From positions 3,472,001 through 3,536,000 of the forward strand of contig OZ004581.1 in assembly GCA_963924555.1 (NCBI GenBank): a stretch of DNA of 64,000 bases, written 5' to 3'. The number at the start of each line of letters is the position of its first letter. Within the stretch, counting starts at the first letter, position 1. Position numbers and translations under genes: made by a program. Shown piece by piece: positions 43,736 through 55,305 of this stretch. The notes under the pieces were generated by a model. That model saw only the letters and a list, made by a program, of their open reading frames with translations, did no database searches and was not told where the DNA came from. Origin of the DNA: Crambe crambe. Lineage: Eukaryota; Porifera; Demospongiae; Poecilosclerida; Crambeidae.

Positions 43736-45051
43736 CGATGACAAATGAAAGTTCTAGCAAACTGTAGAGTTTCAGTGGTCTGGGGGATTATATCAATTTC
43801 AGGCCTGATCAATCGAATCTTGCTTCCAACACCTCTGCTAACCACATTAATTTCCCAACCTGTGGCTAGAAGAGAGTGCTGGGGGTAGTGACCCTTTCAG
43901 TGCAATTCCTGTATGAGAACATTCAGGCGCTGGAAGGACATTGCAAGGCACAAATGTGTGACAGCTCGTCCTCAGGGTCAGGTGATAAGTCAGGTGTTTA
44001 TCCATTCTTTTCACCAGCATTACTTTGCTACCAGTCCACCCAGCTGAAAATGGGTCCAATATCTGATGCTGTACTGTAGTTAAATTACTTAAAACTGTTT
44101 AGTTGGAGCTGTGGAAAGTGTTCTGTGAAAAAAAAATTTTTCCACTAAATTCCTATGCTGATGTGTGTGTCTATGAAAAATGCTTTGATGGAAACTTCCC
44201 AAAGTAGTGGTATCACCTGATCTAGACAACAGTTTACAAAACTGGAGTGCACCCACTGGTCAGTGTATATATGTATAATAGTGTACATGTGTAGCCAGGC
44301 TGGTTTCTTTTTGTTATTACTTACTCAAATTTCTGAACAAATTGCCACTGTTGATTTTCACACACTGTTGTGTATAATAGGTCTGCTACTAAACTTGGAC
44401 AGCTATATTGGTGAGCTTTAATCCCTTAATGAATAACAGCTGGCTAGCATTTTTTTTTCACTTCTTATTTTGAATAATGCACTTGATAATGGAGTAGCTA
44501 TTTAGGAACACAACACTTTAAAAGTATCACATCAACTGACTTTATCGCAAAGTTTCTTTCTTTTGAGGTCCTACTTGGATGTGGTTCTTTTGAGGTCCTA
44601 CTTGGATGTGGTTGTAAGCTTCACAGGCATTCATGTCCACATCACTATGTAGTATATCAAGTGTATGTGTGTGTGAAGATAGAAGAAGCACATTTAACAA
44701 TAATTATTGCTGTCTTATAATGTACAGGTAATCCCTCAATAATTATGGTCTCCCAAAAATTAAAATTTCCAGAGCAACGTACAACATTAACAGCAAGCTA
44801 ATTTTAATAACAAAATGAAATATTAAATCAACTTGCATAATATTAGCTTAGACACATTTCTATCTAGCTACATTGGAGCATGCCCATTATGCACATGTTA
44901 ATAATGACACATACTCTACCTACTACAAATACATGTGCCTGGCTGGGTGTAGAATATACACAAGTCATGAACTGTCAGCTTTCTCTCACTGTCCTCACTC
45001 ACTGAATTAATATTATAGTAATAGCATTATCAGGACAATTGAACCTTAAGG

Positions 45052-45260
45052 TTATGAGCCTTGTGTCTTGTATGTGTACCTGGTGGTTGTATTTTCATTG
45101 GCTTGTTTTCCTCTCATGTGGTCCCAACATTGTTTGGTTAGGCTCTTGAGACTATCCTTCTTCTTATAAACGAGAAAAACAATGACACTATACAGTAGAA
45201 CAGTGAAAAGGAAAGTCAAGAAGAAAGTCAAGGCTGCTACACCACCACAAGATGTACTGC
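45052..45260 (-). CDS. Candidate last exon of a single-pass membrane protein
   Basis: Reading on the minus strand, an acceptor (TGTATGCAG) is followed by an open exon: STSCGGVAAL, a strongly hydrophobic segment (about LTFFLTFLFTVLLYSVIVFL), YKKK as a stop-transfer basic cluster, then about 35 cytosolic residues with TYKTQGS before TAA. The exon starts in phase 1, as is usual where shuffled extracellular modules meet the membrane exon of type I receptors. I could not find matching ectodomain exons upstream (higher coordinates), so the gene is incomplete or a relic. Confidence 0.4.
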
Positions 45261-45778
45261 CTGCATACAAGTCAAATATACATTGCTACTTGAATAAAGT
45301 TTGTATGGACATACTATATTTCGATAAACATGCATCAATATCTGAGCATGTCCAAGATGTATAGTTATGAAGCATTTCTTCACAGTAGTACGTACACACG
45401 ACCAGCTAGTTACTAAAACTCAGTTGGCACTACTATGCTGTTTGCTATTGCTACTGCTGTTTATAAATGTACAGTTTCAGCCTTTTCACTTTCTAAAATT
45501 ACACAAAAAACATTTCGAATGAAATAATGAATAATTGTTATTGACTGATCAAATGATTCTGTTTACAGTGTATGTCTACAGTTGAAAGAATGAAGGAAGT
45601 ATACGTAATTATGCATGTACTGCACACCATTATTATTGCTATTAGTTCTTAAGGTGTAAAGACGGAATTTGACAGCTAGGAAGACCATGAAGTCATCTAT
45701 ACTTATGTATGTGTCCCCTCACTGATTACATGTAGTAATGTAGTAGGAGAAAAGTTAGTTACATTAATATTGTCCTAG

Positions 45779-45825
45779 CTAGCCTTGTCCCCAGTGCACG
45801 TGGAATCGCCTGGGGACGAGGCTAG
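45779..45825. repeat. Short foldback CTAGCCTTGTCCCCAG/CTGGGGACGAGGCTAG
   Basis: A 16-bp inverted repeat with one mismatch and a 15-bp loop; it looks like a miniature MITE or an element end. The surrounding 45261-47344 shows no gene; a poly-C tract lies at about 46889. Confidence 0.6.
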
Positions 45826-47344
45826 TCCTATAGCTATAGTGATATGTCACTTAATTACTTGCTCACATTATAGCTACGTAGGTGTCAGTCACTACTATAG
45901 GACAAATTTTAATGTTCCCTTATAGAGCTATAGGTACGTAACATTGACATGTGTCACTAATTATAATTAGTAGCTGCTGACATTTCTAAAGAGAGAATGA
46001 GGTACGTAGAGGGAGTTTTTAGTGGAAGAATTTCATCAAAGCATAATATTTGGGAAATACCAAATTCAGTCAAGTTAATAAAAAATGGGACCACTACACA
46101 ACTTTTCTCTTACTTCTTTGTCATCTGTGTGTACAGTGTTAAAGAATAACAGTGAGCAGATTAAAGTTAAGAATGACTCGCAATCATGCCTGGAATGAAT
46201 AAGTAGCCAGAATTATGTGCACCACTAGTGGGCATACATTTCTGAAGTGATTCTTAGACTCTATAGCTATAACCATCTTATCATAGACTATAGACTCAAG
46301 AGAAAAGTCTGGGAGAATGGTCAGGTCATGGGTTCTGCATGCTATGATTTGCCTTGCTACGACAGATTAAGAATAATTTCATCTGCTGAATTGTTTCCCT
46401 TATTTATCTATTACTTCTCATATGTGTGCATGTGTGTTACTAGGATATCCTTGTTCAGGCCCAAGACAGAGTAGGGAATTACTCACTCTGGCACCAGAGT
46501 GAAAATATCACTCTATAGGAGTGTATCATTTTATAGTTAACAGTTGATGATTAGTGGAATTTTGATTCATAATAATAAAATTAATGGTATAATTATAACT
46601 AATATGAAAAAGGTCTACTTAATTTTGGTAGGCTAAGCTATGACTATTAGAACTCTCTACTTTAGACCTCACTTATCCATGGCATACACACTAGCGAAGC
46701 ACTGGAGCAGAGCTTCTTCAGTAGTGATGGAGGAAGTGTGGAAGACAAAGAAGAAAAGAGATCGACCAAAGACCAGGAGAGGAACCAGCTGTTAGACAAG
46801 AAGCTTTAAAATCTATGATGTACCATGTTCTTATTGCCTAACTTCCTCCTGCACTTAATGTCCGCTGTACTGTATGGTTACCACAAAGGCCCCCCCCCCC
46901 CCCCCCTCCCTCCACCTAATCAATGTGAAGGAAAAAATTCATATTTTTAACCCAGCTCCAACATGTTTATAATCCAGTAGTGGATTTAGAGTGGTTTCTG
47001 TGGTTTCCATTGAAACCCCCTTTGCTCCGCTCTAGCACGCACAATAGCTGGCTATGCAGTCTGGGTAATGCCCAGAAACAGTAGCTAGCTACAACCCAAG
47101 ACTTGTGCCTGAGACTTCAGAGCATGATAGCCAGCAATATTGTAAGTCTTAACTATACAGGTGGCTAGAAGAAGCTTACTATCATTAAGCAATAAGGGTG
47201 TGGTTAAGGGGAAGTGGGCATGGTCAGGAAAATTTTTCCACGCAGTGAGCTGAAACTCCCCTAGATCCACCACTGTAATCAGCTAGTGTGATGACGAAAA
47301 TTAATGGTTCCTCAAGACAATATGTTAGCTGACCCAGTAGGTAT

Positions 47345-48040
47345 TCAATGCAGCACTATAGATACTTTCAAAAGTTCAATTCCGGACAGTCCAAGAAGAT
47401 TCAAACGAGGATCTCCCCTTATAGATAGCTCCTCATAGTGTAGAGGTAGTAAAGAAGCAGGTGGATTTTCAATAAACTGTTCTCCTCTGCAGAGCTTTCC
47501 TTTTAGAACATAGGTATGTAAACCAGAAACTTCAACAATTGCATTCTCGTCTCTAAGCCGTGTCACAGCCCCAGTACCCAAGTACATACAGTTCGGAGCT
47601 CCAGTGTCAACAATGAATGGTATTGGAATGACATTTTCACCATTACTCAGATGCAACGGAAGTACCACAGCAATTTTACGCAATGTCTTATCATGAGGTA
47701 AAAACATTTTCTGGAGGGGAGAACACTTTCCAAACTTTTGAAAGAAGCGTACTTTGCTGATCACTTTAAGGTAATCAGGATCAACCTTAGGAAGATCAAT
47801 GTCCCGCAATAGAAATTCTGGCGGACGTACAACAGATTCACATACATACGGTGTCCTACATGACCAAAACTCATCTTTTTTGATCGAAATCTCCTGACCC
47901 ACACTGACCAAGACATCTTCCCAATTGGCCAATGGGGTGGGTGCAAAACCTGGACTGTGGACTCTGTTGGACTGAACTCGTGGACTGGACTTGCGATCAG
48001 CTTTTGGACTTGCGATCAGCTTTTGGACTATTGCGCATGG
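47345..48040 (-). CDS. Retropepsin-like aspartic protease ORF, orphan or element remnant
   Basis: An open frame runs from just after a TAA at 48043-48041 to the stop at 47345. It contains no ATG near its 5' end, so the start is either an unseen exon or has been lost. Counting from 47932 (195 codons), the catalytic motif IVDTGAPN has D109-T110-G111-A112, and the second retropepsin signature LNLLGLSGIELL is at 178-189, the usual spacing for a single-domain protease that works as a dimer. No reverse transcriptase, integrase, gag zinc knuckle or LTR is visible within several kb. It may be a domesticated retroelement protease or a fragment of a Ty3-type element. The first ~35 codons overlap TGGACT-rich repeat sequence like that at 54574-54684. 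Confidence 0.55.
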   Translation of the reverse strand, partial: PCAIVQKLIASPKADRKSSPRVQSNRVHSPGFAPTPLANWEDVLVSVGQEISIKKDEFWSCRTPYVCESVVRPPEFLLRDIDLPKVDPDYLKVISKVRFFQKFGKCSPLQKMFLPHDKTLRKIAVVLPLHLSNGENVIPIPFIVDTGAPNCMYLGTGAVTRLRDENAIVEVSGLHTYVLKGKLCRGEQFIENPPASLLPLHYEELSIRGDPRLNLLGLSGIELLKVSIVLH

Positions 48041-49690
48041 TTATCCAAACGTGCTGTAGCCTAGCTTGTCATTCCTCATACTAGTCTGGCGTAGCGGCGA
48101 CCCTTACCAACCCAAAACCCGACCACGCCTAGCGCCTGGATATGCTGCATGCAGAGGAGCCATGCAGCTAAGGCCTAAGCCAGGGCCCCCATTACTTTCA
48201 GACAGGGGGCAGGGCCCCCCTATGTTCAGCTATTATTACATAGTTGCTATAGCTACCACAGCAGAATGCTCTTTTTCTTCCCTTTATCACATTAAAACTT
48301 TATCTACAGAGCCAGAGCCAGCTTGGTACGGCCATGCATAGCTGCCATCTGGGGTTAATGTTATTGATTCAATTTCGATCTGGTATGATCTAGGCAATGC
48401 CATGTACTAACTTATAAGTCATTGTTATTATTCAACACACAACAAAACAAAAAAAAACTCTGAATGGTACGGCCATGGCCGTACCAGCTGTAGCAGTGCC
48501 TCCGGCAGAAGAACTAGGACTGAATGTCGATTGAACAACTTATTATTAATTGCTATAGCTATAATATACGTACATGAAGAATTAACAACGTAACTAGCAA
48601 AACATCTAGCCATATTAGTGAACCAACGAAGAATAAATTACTTTGGAGTTCAATTTTTTCTAAAAACTAGTCAGTAGTGCCCCCCCCCCCCCATTCAAAA
48701 TCATCTTCCTACGCCACTGGATACGACAGACTGAAAGCCTTGCAAGCTTCAAAATATTGATAATTTTGTGTGTGCTCCATCAGATGGTGAGTATTCCAAT
48801 ACTCTAAATAAATGAACTGATTAGTAGATCTAAAAAGCAGAAAGGCCTTTATAGTGGCTTGATCAGTTCTCTGCAAGTATATACTCCACAGCACCAGCTT
48901 CCATGATATAGCAGACGAAATGTTCGATAAACTCACTGAACTCACTGAAAAGGAGGTGCAATGTTGGCTGGTGATTAAACATGGCATCACTGCCATTAAG
49001 TGACCTAAAAAAAATACCACAAGGTGCAGTGCTTCATTCCATCATTAGAATGGTCTGTTATCACTAGTGACAACAGTTCACGGAGTCATGCTTGGTTATC
49101 TGTTAACAGGTCTGCAGGTCTGCACAATTTCATGGTAGCTTTAATATGAACACTAGGAAAACATTGTGGAAAGAATTGGTTTGTGTGTTTATGTGTTTGT
49201 GTTTGGGTGTATGGAAGCCATTACAGGCTAGAAAGTATAGGCCTAGTAAGTAGATGAACGACTTCCACCTGGTACATAGCTATGTAGTTAGCTTAACTCT
49301 AATCACATCCAGTAATGTACTGCAAAACTTGTTAGACATGAGCTTCTGCACTCAACAATGAAAGTCAGGATTTCTTTATTCTCTAAATAATATCTCTAGT
49401 ACTACTAGAAATAGACCTGTATTTCCAAGTAGATACAAACATGAGTGTTTACTGTGATGTTAACTGCTGAGGCACCATGTGAATGCTGGGGAGTATTAGA
49501 AGTCATTTGTATATGCATGCCTACATCTGTATGATAGTGATTATGATATTAAATACCTTAAATCAAAATGTGGCTGAAGGATTCATTGGTCATATTCACC
49601 GTAATGCGACCTTCAACGGAAATGATTCCAGCACATAGAGATTATGATTGTTGCTAAACAACAATGATAACAACAACATAAGATATTTAC
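48041..49690. other. Intergenic stretch, no supported gene
   Basis: It holds GC-rich repeat sequence (about 48085-48225, with GGCCCCC runs), a poly-C tract (about 48679) and a minus-strand open stretch at 48709-49010 after a TTTTTTTTAG acceptor. In a different frame the same stretch reads SLNGSDAMFNHQP and continues to a stop. Neither frame resembles a known protein. Confidence 0.4.
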
Positions 49691-49813
49691 CTTAGACCTG
49701 GACAAATATTGATCCAGTTTTTCAAATATCACATTTGCAACACTGAGTAGCATCACTGTATGTGTAACCATAATACCAATAAGTAGGATACATATGCAAA
49801 CAGGTTCATTCAT
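49691..49813 (-). CDS. Candidate first exon of a membrane protein
   Basis: A minus-strand ATG at 49813 opens MNEPVCICILLIGIMVTHTV, a hydrophobic signal-anchor-like segment, then EKLDQYLSRSK, ending exactly at a GTAAAT donor (phase 0, 41 codons). No partner exon with matching phase was found downstream. It might connect to the membrane exon at 45052-45260, but this is a guess. Confidence 0.3.
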
Positions 49814-50202
49814 CGTCGAGTCTTGATAACTATAATGATCCCTTTAGAGTTCTACAGCTAGTACATGAATTGTATTCATCTGAAATATTGTTGACGTGTG
49901 CATATTAGATATCAGAGCAAGGATAATTCTATGTATTGCTTTACTAACTATCCTATCATAATGTTAAATGCTAGTGAAATGCAATCAAAACAGAACCATG
50001 TGTGATCAGGAAGATACTAATCATCTACACTACTGCAACTTGCTGAAGATGAGTGGAAAATGGATGTGCTGTTCAATTTCTGTGCCTAGAATGAACTTCA
50101 ATAGAAAGTAAATTTCAAATTAATTATGCCTTCTCTTCTCATTGAAAGTGTTTATTAGGACAAGCCATAAACATTGAAAGTATTTCTGATGTATGCAATA
50201 AC

Positions 50203-52173
50203 ATGCACAAGACTAACCAAAAATATTCAGTCAAAAGCTTGGTTGACTTCAACTTGAATTCTGTATCAGAAAATATAGCCCTACCAATGATGGTACCGAG
50301 AAATACCAGTAGCAGAGACCAGCAAGTCAGTACTCATGTTGTAGTTCTTCCGAAACAGTCCATAGCATGTGATCTTTGCCCTCGATCCAAAGCAATTGCC
50401 ATCATCTTTCTATTCACCTTTCTTTCAGGTATGATTGCTGGAATAATAGAATATAATGCTCCTGCTGCCATTAACAGTGGATTGCAAAGCAAATTCCATG
50501 GGAAATCTTTTCTGATTAAGTTTGGGTCCTATTCTATCACAATTCTTGGTTTTATTCTATACCCACTCTGCGGATTTATGGCTGATATTTGCTGTGGGCG
50601 ATACTGGACAGTTACAATGAGTCTGTGTCTGATGGCATTAGGTCCATTGGTCAATTCAATTGCTTCTCCTCTTCATGAGGAATCTCAGCCTGATAATCCT
50701 GCTCCAATCGCACTGTCAGCAGTCTCTTATTTGCTGTGCTTAGTTGGTGTTGCTGGATTTGAGGCAAATGTGGTACAATTTGGTTTAGATCAACTGATGG
50801 ATCACAATAGCAGATACCTCAGCTTGTACTTGCACTGGCTGGTTTGGTTTAAGACACTAGGAGTAACTATCAACATTACCCCCCTAGCTTTAGCCAACTG
50901 TGATGTTTTAAGTATCTCATCGAATTTTGAGTTGAAGAGCACATTCCAGTTAATGCCATTATCATACTTCCTTTGTTTGGTCTTTTCAGTTATAATCGTA
51001 ATTCGAATGCGAAATACTTTCTATACAGAACTTGGAAGTATCGTCCCATACAAAACAGTAATAAAAATTATTAGATATGCTATTAGACACCGCCATCCTC
51101 AACGAAGAAGAAGTGCATTTTTCTATTACTCTGGCTTGCAGCCTGGAAGGCTTGACTTGGCTAAGAGTCATTATGGTGGCCTGTTTTCAACTGAAGATGT
51201 AGAAAATGTTAAAACGTTTCTTCAGCTATTGTGTTTGATACTCAGTATGGGACCTATATACATACTCTCAGTGTCAACATCTTATTTTATGTATCAACAT
51301 TATGTTGAGCATTTAGTAAATATATCACTGATAACAAATCACTGTTTGAAATTCTGGCCTCTCTTAGGCAGTGGGAATTCGTCAAATATGATATCATTGC
51401 TATTCTTCCCTGTATACACTGTCATCATTTTCAAAATATTCAAAAAGATTCCCAGAATACTTATTCGTTTGCTAATAGGACTTATAATACTGACAGCGTG
51501 TGTACTCAGCATTTTATTAACAGAAATACTGAGCTATCATCAGTTTGCGACCAATGAAAGAAACAGTAATGAAACACTTGAATGTGCATTTATAACTAAC
51601 AATGGCACATCTAGTTTACATGCACACTGGACAGTTCTTATTGTACCAAATCTATTGCATGGATTTGCTACTCCGATAATTCTTGCTACAATTTTCGAAT
51701 TCATTTCTGCTCAGAGTCCAAAGTCTATGATTGGCCTGATAATCGGAACCTTGTACTCCATTAAAGGAATATTTCAGTTGATTGGTGTTATCATTTCAGT
51801 GCCATTTACTTTGGAAAGTGTTTGGGGTCATGAACCCAAATTTGCTGACAATGTCACAGAGATTTGGTTGAGAGAAAGTGGCCATTATTCTAGCTGTGAG
51901 TTGTGGTACTTGGTTGTCACATCAGTAGTTGGAATTCTTGCAACTATTTTTTTCTCTGTTGGTGCTTGGAGGTACAAGTATAGAAAACGAGAAGAAGATC
52001 CATTTTCACAGGCTGATATCGAGGATATTGTAACTAGGAATATTGAACGGGAACCTCGTGACTTGCAGGAAGTAGCATCAGTGGAGGTCAATAATAGCAA
52101 GAGACAACTACTTTATGATCATACAGCACACAATTTTAATTATAGGTCCACAAGTCATGACATGCATATGTAA
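50203..52173 (+). CDS. POT/SLC15-family (peptide transporter-like) MFS protein
   Basis: Intronless, 656 aa, with a ~60-aa cytosolic N-terminus and about 12 membrane segments. Family marks include GFMADICCGRYWT (124-136, the GxxADxxxGRyxt motif after TM2-3), FEANVVQFGLDQL (the N-x-x-xFGxDQ motif), a DLAKSHYGG...EDVENVKTFLQLL stretch before TM7 and FEFISAQSPKSMIGLIIGTL (the E-F-x-x-x-Q-x-P-x-x-M motif of TM10). The canonical ExxERFxYYG of TM1 is replaced by IIEYNAPAAI (81-90), so the proton-coupling Arg is missing. A large outer loop between TM9 and TM10 carries N-glycosylation sites. Classical relatives import di- and tripeptides or nitrate with protons; substrate and coupling here are unknown. 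Start ATG 50203 is the first in frame. Confidence 0.85.
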   Translation: MHKTNQKYSVKSLVDFNLNSVSENIALPMMVPRNTSSRDQQVSTHVVVLPKQSIACDLCPRSKAIAIIFLFTFLSGMIAGIIEYNAPAAINSGLQSKFHGKSFLIKFGSYSITILGFILYPLCGFMADICCGRYWTVTMSLCLMALGPLVNSIASPLHEESQPDNPAPIALSAVSYLLCLVGVAGFEANVVQFGLDQLMDHNSRYLSLYLHWLVWFKTLGVTINITPLALANCDVLSISSNFELKSTFQLMPLSYFLCLVFSVIIVIRMRNTFYTELGSIVPYKTVIKIIRYAIRHRHPQRRRSAFFYYSGLQPGRLDLAKSHYGGLFSTEDVENVKTFLQLLCLILSMGPIYILSVSTSYFMYQHYVEHLVNISLITNHCLKFWPLLGSGNSSNMISLLFFPVYTVIIFKIFKKIPRILIRLLIGLIILTACVLSILLTEILSYHQFATNERNSNETLECAFITNNGTSSLHAHWTVLIVPNLLHGFATPIILATIFEFISAQSPKSMIGLIIGTLYSIKGIFQLIGVIISVPFTLESVWGHEPKFADNVTEIWLRESGHYSSCELWYLVVTSVVGILATIFFSVGAWRYKYRKREEDPFSQADIEDIVTRNIEREPRDLQEVASVEVNNSKRQLLYDHTAHNFNYRSTSHDMHM

Positions 52174-52245
52174 ACACTTTCACTTTCATGTGTGTATTAA
52201 TTGTCATTTCATGTTATCATTCCTATACTTTGGCTGCTCATTTTT

Positions 52246-52251
52246 ATTAAA
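52246..52251 (+). promoter_or_regulatory. ATTAAA polyadenylation signal of the SLC15-like gene
   Basis: The common AATAAA variant lies 73 bases after the stop codon at 52173. No AATAAA is closer. Confidence 0.45.
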
Positions 52252-53151
52252 CTTATCATGCACCAGTATGAGGCATGGACTGACTTTATTCATAATTATC
52301 TCACCTTCTGCCTTCGAAGGGAGAAATCAGGATTAATAATGCAGTATATACCTGTAGAAATGTAGCACACAATCACATGCACGTGACAAGACTGAGCTGG
52401 ATGCTGTTTTGAGCTATGTATTATACATTGAATCTAGGTAGGTAGTGTATTTACTAGACTTGTTATCATATACAAAGCTAGCTACCTATATTTTTTATGG
52501 ATATATATAGTATTGTCCCGAATATCTCCATTCATCAGTGCATTATTCAAGAGACTTTCACTTCCAGCTTGAATCTATGAAACAATGCAAGTAAAAATAA
52601 TACATAACTTAATGCATATACAAAAAAAAAGAGAACACTTCTCCAAGTACCTTAATTAGCTATCACTCATTCACAAAAGTTCTAATGTTGGGGTCAACTA
52701 ATAACAAAATAAGTCAAGTGATTTCTGGAAGCAAGCATTTGGTCATAGCATCTACATAACTATCTAACAGGTTCATTTGCATAACTGCTGTTGCACATTG
52801 ATGCATGCATGAGGAGAAAGAGTACCTTTAAATCAAGAGTTCCCTAATGTAATCAATACAGTCATTTAGCTATTGGTCGCATCCAAGGGTCAACTCGGCT
52901 GTATACCTATCTAACGAAAATTTCCCAATTTACAGTAGATAACTTATTGAATAGAAACATGTGGAACATCATATGTAGGCTAGCTACTATAGCAATGGAA
53001 AAGTCTACCAACCATCTATAACACTATATGGGGGCATGGAAGCTCCCAGCCTTTTCTTCACCTGTAATACAAGAATGCATATAGCTACATGACCCAATGG
53101 GGTGTGTGATAGACTGGCCATCTTCACTGTGACAGGGTGGCACATAGCAAA

Positions 53152-53420
53152 GGAAAAAATATTTATCCTAAATGAAAAAGAAATGGCTGTGTGCAGTTCA
53201 AAAAAGTTCAGCAACGAGAGAGTCAAGTAGCCCCTTACCCATCACCAATATTACCAAACTACGAGTTACTTCACTCCCATGACAGGCCAAGATGAGATAT
53301 AGCTCGTAGTTTGGTAATGTTGGTGATGGGTAGAGTTCACTCTCTTGTTGCTGAACTTTTTTGAACTGCACACAGCCATCCCTACTTTTCTTTTTTATTT
53401 GTGAATAAATATTTTTTCTT
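53152..53420. mobile_element. Foldback MITE with ~115-bp arms
   Basis: Arms 53152-53265 and 53303-53420 pair through AAATGGCTGTGTGCAGTTCA, GTTCAGCAACGAGAGAGT and ACCAAACTACGAG against their inverted copies. The ends carry AAAAAATATTTAT, also seen in the partial relative at about 3417-3490. There is no ORF. The nearby 52252-53150 and 53421-54570 stretches show no gene. Confidence 0.75.
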
Positions 53421-54573
53421 GATGTAGCTAATGGTCTATCATTTTATTATAGGAAACTGGATGATGTAATTCTGCTATCCAAGTTAAAGTTCACGTATCA
53501 CAGCTATGTAGCTAGCTAGTTCATTGGAGGTCTCATAATATTGCATGAGCCGAAATGAATATCTGGAAGGACTATAATGCTGATGAAGCTCGTATCTATA
53601 CAGTCTAATTTTGTATATAATTTTTAAGGCCTTTACTGATTAATGTTGCATCAAGGGCTTGATTCATAACCAGACTAGTGCCTAGGGTTTATGGTCTGAG
53701 CATCAAGAGGGTGTTATATCTATGGTGTGGTACACACACATGGTGAAAATTGCTCATGTGCATAGTGCACAGTAGAATAATTACTAATTACCCGGCACTT
53801 TTTCTGGCATCTGGTTTATAGCTACCATGCAGTACCTATGATTTAGGTATCAAAAGATGGCCCATTGAAAACTGATTCAGAATCCTGACTTTTAGTCATG
53901 GCTGTTAATTCATATAGCTAGATTTTATACATCATTAAAGCAGGTGACCAATAATCAGACAGCTACGGCAGAGTTTTCTAGGTATGATTGTCAAAGTTGG
54001 AAGACAGGAAGTTCTATCCTTCCCCTATCTGTATCTCTATCTATAGAAGTCAAGCTTCCAATACAAACCTGAACTTTAGGTAATCGATCTTCAGACAGCA
54101 AAAAATGGATTGAGTTGTAATTTTGACCATTCACTCTGAATATAAGCCAATCAGCACCTGCTGAATGTAGCCAATATACCCAAAGTTTCAAGTCCCGAAA
54201 ATAAATGGTAGCATTGTTACTCTCATCTGTAGGTGTCAGCTCTCAATACCATAGCCATGTAAAAATTGAAAATGTGAGCTAATAGGTAAAAAGGGGATGC
54301 TGATACCACTCATAGTGTTAAATGTAGTTAATAGTGTGGTCAAACTAAACATTTCTTGTGGTCTGAATAATTATTGGTTACCTAAGTGTCTTAAATTCAG
54401 GTTTTTATTGCAGCGGTATTTGAAGCTTGACTTCTATGAATGGAAACACAGGGGAAGGATGTTTTCCAACTTTGATAATCATACCTAGGAAACTGCCATT
54501 GGTAATTGATCCGTCTGATAATTGATCACCTACTGCTGACGAATGTAAGTGAAAAAATTGGGAAAGTGTAAAA

Positions 54574-54684
54574 GCTGGACTCTGGACTGGACTATGGACT
54601 GGACTCTGGACTGGACTCTGGACTGGACTATGGACTGGACTATGGACTGGACTATCATGGACTGGACTATGGACTGGAACATGG
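54574..54684 (+). repeat. TGGACTGGACTA minisatellite
   Basis: About nine copies of a 12-bp unit TGGACTGGACTM with small variants. Similar TGGACT-rich sequence lies at 47948-48030, at the 5' edge of the retropepsin-like ORF. Confidence 0.85.
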
Positions 54685-54882
54685 AGTCAGGACTCAATTG
54701 TTCAAGCTTCTAGTTATGGTGATTCTACAGCAGCCCTTACACATTTTCAGGTGTCAGCAGAGCTTTCCACTTCTTGTACAGATCTCCCTCCCCCTATATC
54801 TAGCTATAGTCTTGATGCCAAGATTTCTTCTCCATGCCCCCCATGTGGAGAGGGGCAAAACTAGGTGCTATTAGTCTCGATC

Positions 54883-55305
54883 CTAGCCCCTAACACTGGA
54901 GAAATGATATAAAGCACCAATGATGGAGCTATGGTACCTGCCCCCACAACACTGAACTTCTTGCTCGGTAGCTTGCTCAATAACATAATTATATGTACAC
55001 GCTGTATCCACTACCAACAAGCTAGCTGGCGGCTCTCCTGTGTTATTACTAGCCTCAGCACTGCTCTTAGCCAAGTCCTCACTTGCTACCACAGCTAAAA
55101 GCTCAGTCCGTCCGTAGTCAGTCAACAACTCTACAGATCTGGGACGTAGTACGCATGCGCAAGCAAAGCCGGAGCCCGCGGCGCGCCGGCCGGAGCTCGA
55201 GGGGGGTGGAACGAGGGCTATAAAGGGGGTGGAACAAGAGGTAAAAGGAGATGGATTGACAAATTCACTACATTGCTGGTAAGTGTCTAGATGAATGCAG
55301 GGCAT
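54883..55305 (-). CDS. Hypothetical ORF over a CpG-rich patch
   Basis: An ATG-initiated ORF of 140 codons on the minus strand that crosses the most GC- and CpG-rich patch of the window (about 55150-55205, GCGGCGCGCCGGCCGG). It has no recognisable domain. Its 3' part ends near a possible GTACCATAG donor. The patch is as likely to be a promoter-type CpG cluster as a coding region. On the plus strand an ATG ORF at 55402-55590 starts with a short hydrophobic segment, and a possible exon at 55624-55759 carries CSACFQIRDKECDVIICND. They could belong to a divergently transcribed gene, but I cannot join them. Confidence 0.2.
   Translation of the reverse strand: MPCIHLDTYQQCSEFVNPSPFTSCSTPFIALVPPPSSSGRRAAGSGFACACVLRPRSVELLTDYGRTELLAVVASEDLAKSSAEASNNTGEPPASLLVVDTACTYNYVIEQATEQEVQCCGGRYHSSIIGALYHFSSVRG

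Larger units (their letters stand above)
39704..45051. other. Gene-poor, repeat-rich intergenic region
   Basis: No gene is supported here. It contains the second AGAGAGTGC hairpin (40531-40564), a foldback at 41240-41529, a poly-C run (about 41591-41614), poly-G and poly-T runs, a 31-bp tandem repeat at 43564-43735 and a 27-bp tandem duplication at about 44558-44612. At 43173 an ATG starts MDGNTTCSDLTVKSFPP and ends at a GTACGA donor. It recalls the NTTCNDL of receptor B exon 1, but its phase is wrong for that role. Confidence 0.5.
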
